Shown here in pieces: positions 58,818-64,000 of a stretch of 64,000 nucleotides of DNA. Position 1 is the first letter of the stretch. Every line of letters begins with the position of its first letter. The position numbers and the translations under genes are program-made. The DNA lies in assembly GCF_963678635.1 (NCBI RefSeq), contig NC_087062.1:45965758-46029757 (forward strand). The letters run 5' to 3'. Under the pieces are notes generated by a model. That model had not been told where the DNA came from and did no database searches. It was given only the letters and a program-made list of their open reading frames with translations. The DNA is from Symsagittifera roscoffensis (Eukaryota > Xenacoelomorpha > Acoela > Convolutidae).

Positions 58818-59698
58818 GTGCCATTCTGCCAGATGACACAGCACAACCTTCCAGGGACGTAAAAAAGAATGACTAAGGGCCTTATGAACAAAAAATTGTT
58901 GCGAAGGAGGGTCAGAATGTTCTAGAATTTTTATTTTTAAAATTTCGATTGAAGAGTGAACATTTCTGAGAAATAGAAAAAAGACGGCCATTTTGAATAA
59001 AAAAGACGAAAAAAGAGAACGACGCCAAATATTGTGGAAAACAGTCGTACCCGAGACAGAAAATTACGAAGCCTCTTATCGTGGCAATAACATACGATAA
59101 GAACCTTAGCGACGGAAATTGGTGGAGAAGGAGGCTTCAGTGGGGGAAGAAATATACCACGGAGCCCTCCCGGGACACGAATTTTAAGAGATAAGAGTGT
59201 TATCTCAAGAATATTACGGGAGCGGAGGCTTGGTCCCCCAGAGACTGTCTATGTGAAGGGACTGTATAGACTGACTGTATAGCTGCTATAATGTCATAGA
59301 TCTTAATTAACACCGTTATTATTTAATATTTCAGAGCATGAGTAGCTAGAAAAAGGAAAGGGTCAATCCATCTCTAATGGATTTAATATAGAACTGTCAC
59401 ACAAAAACATAATAAAATAGGTTGTTCGAGCCGTGTTTTTAATGACAATCACGTAGTCTGAGGATCCGAGACTCAGCTATGTGGTTGTGTTCGCATGTAA
59501 ACGAAAGCTGATCAAAAGTCGTTTGACTGATGGCCTAAAAATGGTAACTTTTTACTTTGCCCTAGACAGACCAGAAAATCAACTGGCAAGGTCGAGACGG
59601 TGAAAAACGAGTAGAATTAAGGTAACTGACGCCTGCCAGTCGTTAATAGGTACTTTTTCTACGCTCCGTCGCTGTGTGATATTTGGGCGAATGTTACA
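58818..59698 (+). repeat. 3' LTR of the giant element
   Basis: Identical to 35234-36114 apart from about three substitutions in the first 50 bases. AATAAA at 59411-59416 mirrors the signal in the 5' LTR. TTAT follows directly, matching the TTAT before the 5' LTR. Confidence 0.93.
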
Positions 59699-60617
59699 TT
59701 ATTTGCAGTCGATGCAAAACTATACAGAGAAGTTACCAGTGACAAAGACGTTGAATTGCCACAAGAAGATCTAAGAAAACTTGAAGAATGGTCAAAAGTT
59801 AATCTTTTGCATTTTAATAAAGATAAACATGTACACATGATAATCTCAAATGGAAGATCAAATCGTGAAATAAAATCATATGAATTTTACGATAAACAGC
59901 TTGAAACAGTAGGAGACGAAAAAGACCTTGGAGTGATCATCGATAGTAAACTCTCCTTTGACTCTCATATCTTTGCGAAAATTAAAAAGGCGAATTCTAT
60001 CATTGCAGTTTTTACGAAAACGTTCATTAAAATTACTATACCTGTGTTTTTAAATGTTAAAGCCTCGTAAGGCCTCATTTGGAGTTCTGTAATCAAGCCT
60101 GAAACCCGCGATTGAAGAAGAACACAAGATTAAACGAAAATGTGCAACGACGAGCGACACGACTTATTTAAGGGCTGCAGACACTAAGCTACAAGGAAAG
60201 GTTAAAGAAACTAGAACAACCGTCATTTGAATACCGCAGAAGGCCAGAAACATTGATCGAAGTGTTCAAAATAGGTTACGACCGTTATGACCCAAAAGCT
60301 ACGAAAGACATTTTCGAATTGAGTAATCGTGATACAAGGACAAATGACAAAAAAGTGATAACGAAGTCCAACTTCGAATTGCGGAATGCGGAAAAACTTT
60401 TTTACTATTAGATCACCTACAGATTGGAACATGTTTGCAGGAAAAGTAATTGACTCGAAGACCTTGAACGCTTTCAAGAACAACCTGGACACATACTGGA
60501 AGAAAAGCGGAATTAATAAGTTTGAGACGAATTAATCGAAAAGGAGTGCATAATGAGCTGATCGATAGAGGCGACAAAACGCCTAAAAGATCAGAAAAAT
60601 AACTGAACTGAACTGTA
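59699..60617 (+). mobile_element. LINE-A, 3' part after the giant-element insertion
   Basis: The RT continues from 35233. LFAVDAKLYREV corresponds to the catalytic F-A-D-D-A-K block (here A-V-D). Then come LRKLEEWSKVNLLHFNKDK, the K-D-L-G-V-I-I-D-S-K-L-S-F-D-S-H block and a decayed C-terminal segment with EVFKIGYD-like and RDTRTNDKKVI coding. The element ends in an ACTGAACTGAACTG tail at 60601-60615, as CR1/L2-type LINEs do, in place of poly(A). Confidence 0.9.
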
Positions 60618-62132
60618 TAAAGAAATAACGGACAATTTATAGAAAACTCGTTTTTTAAACGATCAGTAATGATATGGAATAAAAATATAGAAGTTTGTAC
60701 GGTTTAGACTATTTAAAATTCTTTTAAAAAGTTCAAGTATCTGTACATAGACTGAAGTTTCTGAGAAAATGTCTGAAAAACGATCTAATACCGGACTTTT
60801 TGAAGTTTAGGGTCCCCGAGAACGGGGTTTTTTCGGACCAAGCTGTGCATAATTTTCAATTGAAACTACTAAGGACTGAAACTTCTAGGGCAAATGAGGA
60901 TAGGAAAAGGTACGAGGAGATGCTAAGGAAAGCAAGATCACTGGTGCAAAAAGAAATTGACAAACAGTGGTGGGCATCCATTTTCCGATTTGTGAGGCGT
61001 CAAGTTGAGGCAAGCTTAAAGACAACATCAGAAAACCATAGAAAAAAGGTAGAAAAACTGTCCGAGAGACAAGATAAACCTCTTGGGGGGAGAAATGAGC
61101 AATCAGTTAAGGTACTTGATAATATTGAACTGCCTGAATGGGTATATGAAGTGCTATCAATGGGCCCCAAGCATCCAATTAGAGACAAATTTAACGAAAC
61201 ACATTTTTTGGCGGATATCGACATTTTCCTCTCACAATTGAAAAATCAAAAAACATCTGGTGAAACTTTATGTGAAATAGAAGCCGCGGCAAAGGCATAT
61301 GCAAAAAACGTACGGCAAACCCCAAGAGACAAAGCCGTTGAAAAAACGAGGAAATATCTCAAAGATAATGGGTTGCTGGCTGTGCCTTTTGATAAGGGGG
61401 TTGGTTTTTGCATAATGAGGAAACAAACATATGAATCAAAGCTGGAATCCTTGTTGCAATCGGCTCAGTTTGTGAAAAAAGATGCAACCACTGATGAGGT
61501 CATACTGAAAATTGAGAAAAAACTTAACAAAGAATTACTAGCCATGAATAAAAGAGACGAGATAAGTGATCAGTTATATTCTAAGATGAGATCAACAGGG
61601 GGGCAACCCGCCCGTTTGTACGGTTTAGCTAAGGTACACAAGGATGAGACACCCCTACGACCTGTACTATCACTTCCAGGCAGCTCGTATGAGAATCTTA
61701 ACAAAATGCTTGCAAAGTTTTTTTGACAACATCGATGGAGCAAATATAGAAACCAATACTAAAGAGGCTAGAGAAAAAATAGAAAACATTGCTCTAGATC
61801 CGGATGAAACCATAATATCTCTTGATGTGAAAAGTTTGTACACCAACGTACCCCTGAAGGAGGCAATTGAAATTGCTTTACAGAAGCTGTACAGCCAGGA
61901 GTCTCCTCCTGAAATTCAAAGAGCAACCATGAAAAGGATTTTGAATATGGCGGTCAGCAAAGTATATTTCAAGTGTAATGATTCATGGTATGTACAAGTT
62001 GATGGTTTAGCAATGGGCGCGTCCCTCGCTGTAATTCTGGCAAACTTATGGCTGAAAGAATACGAATTTGCTCTACGACAACAAATACCGGTGGGAACGG
62101 GGGTACAGCAAATTAATGACAAAAACGGCTTG

Positions 62133-62279
62133 TGCCCATGTTGCAGCAGGAAAGTCACGTATAGATCAAAGGGGGTTGAATGCGAAAGTTGCCGAAACTG
62201 GTATCATCTAAAATGCGGAAAAATATCCGATGACGTATACGCATCAATAACCGAGATAGTCTGGTACTGTGAAAGCTGC
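62133..62279 (+). CDS. PHD-type zinc finger inserted between RT motifs B and C
   Basis: Cys and His spacing is C-x2-C, x12, C-x2-C, x4, H-x2-C, x17, C-x2-C (CPCC, CESC, HLKC and CESC), the C4HC3 pattern of PHD fingers. NWYHLKC carries the aromatic-plus-HxxC block and W-Y sits two residues before the last pair, both usual in PHD fingers. PHD fingers read histone H3 tails. The insertion lies inside the RT palm in the same frame as motif B and YVDD, so it would be a loop of the folded RT. Confidence 0.88.
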
Positions 62280-63520
62280 TGCCGAGCTAAGAACAAGGAG
62301 AAGGATACTCCCCAGGTGAAATTGTTCCTCAAGTATGTGGATGACATTGTTAGAACAGTCAGAGGGGAGCCGAGTTGTCTTCTCGATGCCGCCAATTCTC
62401 TTCATCCCAATTTGCAGTTCACTCTAGAGAAAACTAATTCGGAGGTGAATTTGCCGTTCCTGGATTTGAACATAAATGTATCGCAGGATAGGCGTGTAAC
62501 TTGCAGTTGGTATCAAAAACCAACAGATACAGGAACTATACTGAACTATAGAAGCTGCGCCCCAACTCAGTATAAGCGTAGTGTTATCCAAGGCACTGTA
62601 CACAGGGTTTTTAGGAGTACATCTAGCTGGGAGCAATTTGATAAGGCTATGGAAACTAATAGGGCGCAATGGCTGACAAATCAGTACCCTGAAAATTGGT
62701 CCGCAAAGGTGGCTTCAGACGCCTTGTGCAAGATCATCGAGGGTAAAGGCAAGCCCTTGGATAGTGACAGGGGTTTGTCAGTTCAATCACCAAAGGATGA
62801 TAAGCCCCCAATGCTGATGGTGCAATATAGAGGTAACCAGAGCCAATATTTTGCTAACAGGTTACGAAAATTAACGAACGTTCAAGTGGTTTTCACCACA
62901 AGAAAACTACAATCATGTTTACCATCACTGAAGTCAGCCTTTTCTAATGACCTCAAGTCAAGAGTGGTTTATAAACTGTCATGTAGTGGATGCACTTCCA
63001 CCTATGTCGGACAAACTGTTCGACATTTGACCACTAGAATTGAGGAACATAAGAAAGCAGACTGACCGGTAGGCCTCCACCTTCAGCAATGCCAACTTGA
63101 GGGAAATAGCGCAGATCTTAGTTGGGAAATTATAGATAGGTCAAACAACCAAACAAAATTGCTAACACTAGAGGCAATACATATCAGGAAAGAGAAACCG
63201 GGCTTGAACACGCGCGATGAGTTTAGGAGCAGGGAGTTAACACTGAAAATTTAGTCCCAAAATATTTTTGGTTTTTTATTCAAAACGTACATGTCTAAAT
63301 CGAAATTATGACTCAGAAACTTCCAGACAAATTAATTTTAAAATGTTTAATTAATTTTAGAGGTTAAAAGTATTTTAATCTTAATAGTAATTTAGAGGTC
63401 AACTGTGATTGGCTAATTTTTTATCATGATGGTTTAGAACCAAATTTCATGTGATTTATTGTAAATAACATTTGTAAATTGATGTTTTATCGTCATTTAG
63501 AGTAGTTTATTGTAAAAATC

Positions 63521-63552
63521 CTGACGATGCACATAGTTGCGAAAACGTTTGA
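63521..63552 (+). ncRNA. hammerhead-ribozyme-like motif, PLE-A 3' region
   Basis: CTGACGA, then T, GCA-loop-TGC, GAAA and ACG reproduces the layout known from hammerhead motifs of Penelope-like elements, including the extra base after CUGANGA. The GAAA box is canonical here, unlike in the PLE-B copies. Stem III and the cleavage site are not obvious to me. Confidence 0.5.
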
Positions 63553-63570
63553 AATTTACTTTTTAGCAAA

Positions 63571-64000
63571 AATTTAGATGTCAAAGTTAACTTATGGGTA
63601 TACTAATATACAAACAAGCGAAGATCAAATTTAAAAATTACTTTTTATTATTGCTTAAGGAAGATCCATCAGTGGAACCTATGGTAAATTATCATGGAAA
63701 AGTTTCATGGAAGAAGTTCATTTAGGGAAAAACAGTAGCTCCCTTTGTCATATTTTTGATTTATATTATACATATTTAAATTATACCTTGTTATTAATGT
63801 AAACTTAATTCACTTAATTTTCATCAATATCTGACATACACTTGCACATTGACATTCATTTCATTTTGCAATTTAAGTGTTTGATTTAAAAAAAATTTCT
63901 ACTTCAGATTATGTTTGAGTCATGATTTTGTTACAAAATAATGAGCGGGAGCCCTATACCGACTCATTTGCAACTGAAAACAATGATTCGGAAACTATAC
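63571..64000. other. AT-rich end of window, nothing recognised
   Basis: No open frame of note, no repeat to other parts of the window and no RNA gene signature. Confidence 0.5.

Larger units (their letters stand above)
35234..59698 (+). mobile_element. giant Ty3/Gypsy LTR retrotransposon (~24.5 kb) with accessory ORFs
   Basis: Two 881-bp direct repeats bracket a primer-binding site, a ~3.1-kb structured leader, gag, protease, RT, RNase H, integrase and a C-terminal macro domain. Three accessory coding blocks and a polypurine tract complete it. Protease-RT-RNase H-integrase order is that of Ty3/Gypsy. The LTRs appear to differ at only three positions, so the insertion is recent. The element is structurally complete; gag-pol and the last block carry a handful of interruptions in frame (about four or five), some of which could be normal recoding. 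The flanks both show TTAT, consistent with a 4-bp target duplication. Size and plan recall Burro elements of planarians and Ogre elements of plants. Coding parts are visibly GC-richer than surrounding DNA. Confidence 0.93.
60620..63570 (+). mobile_element. Penelope-like element, family A, with a PHD finger in the RT
   Basis: N-terminal part (60745-61726): SFLRKCLKNDLIPDFLKF, a helix-rich segment, VPFDKGVGFCIM and LYGLAKVHKDETPLRPVLS, the typical PLE fingers. Next part (to 63065): SLDVKSLYTNVPL (motif A, ~61818) and DGLAMGASLAVILANLWLKE (motif B, ~62000). A PHD finger follows at 62133-62279. YVDDIV (motif C, 62334-62345), LQFTLEKTNSEVNLPFLDL and WYQKPTDTGTILNY come after it. The GIY-YIG endonuclease VVYKLSCSGCTSTYVGQTV...TRIEEH lies near 62960-63055. 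Coding similar to the endonuclease C-terminus (CQLEGNSADLSWEI, LEAIHIRKEKPGLN) continues to about 63250. About two interruptions are present, so it is recently dead or mis-spliced. A hammerhead-like motif follows at 63521. Confidence 0.9.

Noticed and set aside
1-64000. Host protein-coding genes, rRNA or tRNA genes
   Set aside because: Every long open frame belongs to a retroelement or is a shadow of one, and no RNA gene signature was found on either strand by eye.

Overview
This window looks like repeat-dense, AT-rich DNA of an invertebrate animal nucleus. I find no convincing host gene, tRNA or rRNA in it. Almost everything recognisable is a retroelement or a non-coding repeat. The mix is Ty3/Gypsy-type LTR elements, APE-endonuclease LINEs of CR1/L2 character, and Penelope-like elements (PLEs) with GIY-YIG endonucleases. 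The very large Gypsy element recalls the giant Burro elements described in planarian flatworms, so a flatworm or similar invertebrate is possible, but the sequence alone does not settle the host.

Layout. (1) 1-8972: a young LTR element (element 1) with gag and protease but no visible reverse transcriptase or integrase. Its left LTR is cut by the window edge. (2) 8973 to about 12620: an old minus-strand Gypsy fossil, apparently the target into which element 1 inserted. (3) 12640-18690: AT-rich satellite-like DNA with three copies of a ~297-bp unit, a 290-bp-arm palindrome, a TATAC microsatellite and a second fold-back repeat. (4) 18700-32736: decayed PLE and LINE copies organised as a head-to-tail tandem duplication. 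Unit A is 19184-27468 and unit B is 27469-32736. The breakpoint lies inside a LINE ORF1. (5) 32440-35233 plus 59699-60617: that LINE, split by (6) the main object, a giant Gypsy-type LTR element of about 24.5 kb (35234-59698) with two 881-bp LTRs that look about 99.7% identical. (7) 60620-63570: a better-preserved PLE. (8) 63570-64000: AT-rich DNA with nothing recognisable.

The giant element has a ~3.1-kb leader with repeated sense/antisense heptamers and a tandem pair of covarying RNA hairpins. It then has gag with two zinc knuckles, aspartic protease, RT, RNase H, integrase, and a macro (ADP-ribose-binding) domain like TARG1/OARD1 at the C-terminus of the integrase reading frame. Three further coding blocks follow: an SGNH-hydrolase protein, a second protein whose start resembles an SGNH fold, and a large unknown block. 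The accessory block is about 9 kb and is visibly GC-richer than the flanking DNA.

The strongest leads are the macro domain on a Gypsy polyprotein, the SGNH/unknown accessory cassette, the covarying leader RNA, and a PHD finger inserted between RT motifs B and C of the PLE. Traces of the same PHD finger survive in a second, diverged PLE family in the window.

Order of events inferred: the old LINE and PLE copies inserted first. A tandem duplication then formed, with copies now about 97% identical where intact, and each copy suffered its own deletions. Last, the giant element landed inside the LINE reverse transcriptase.
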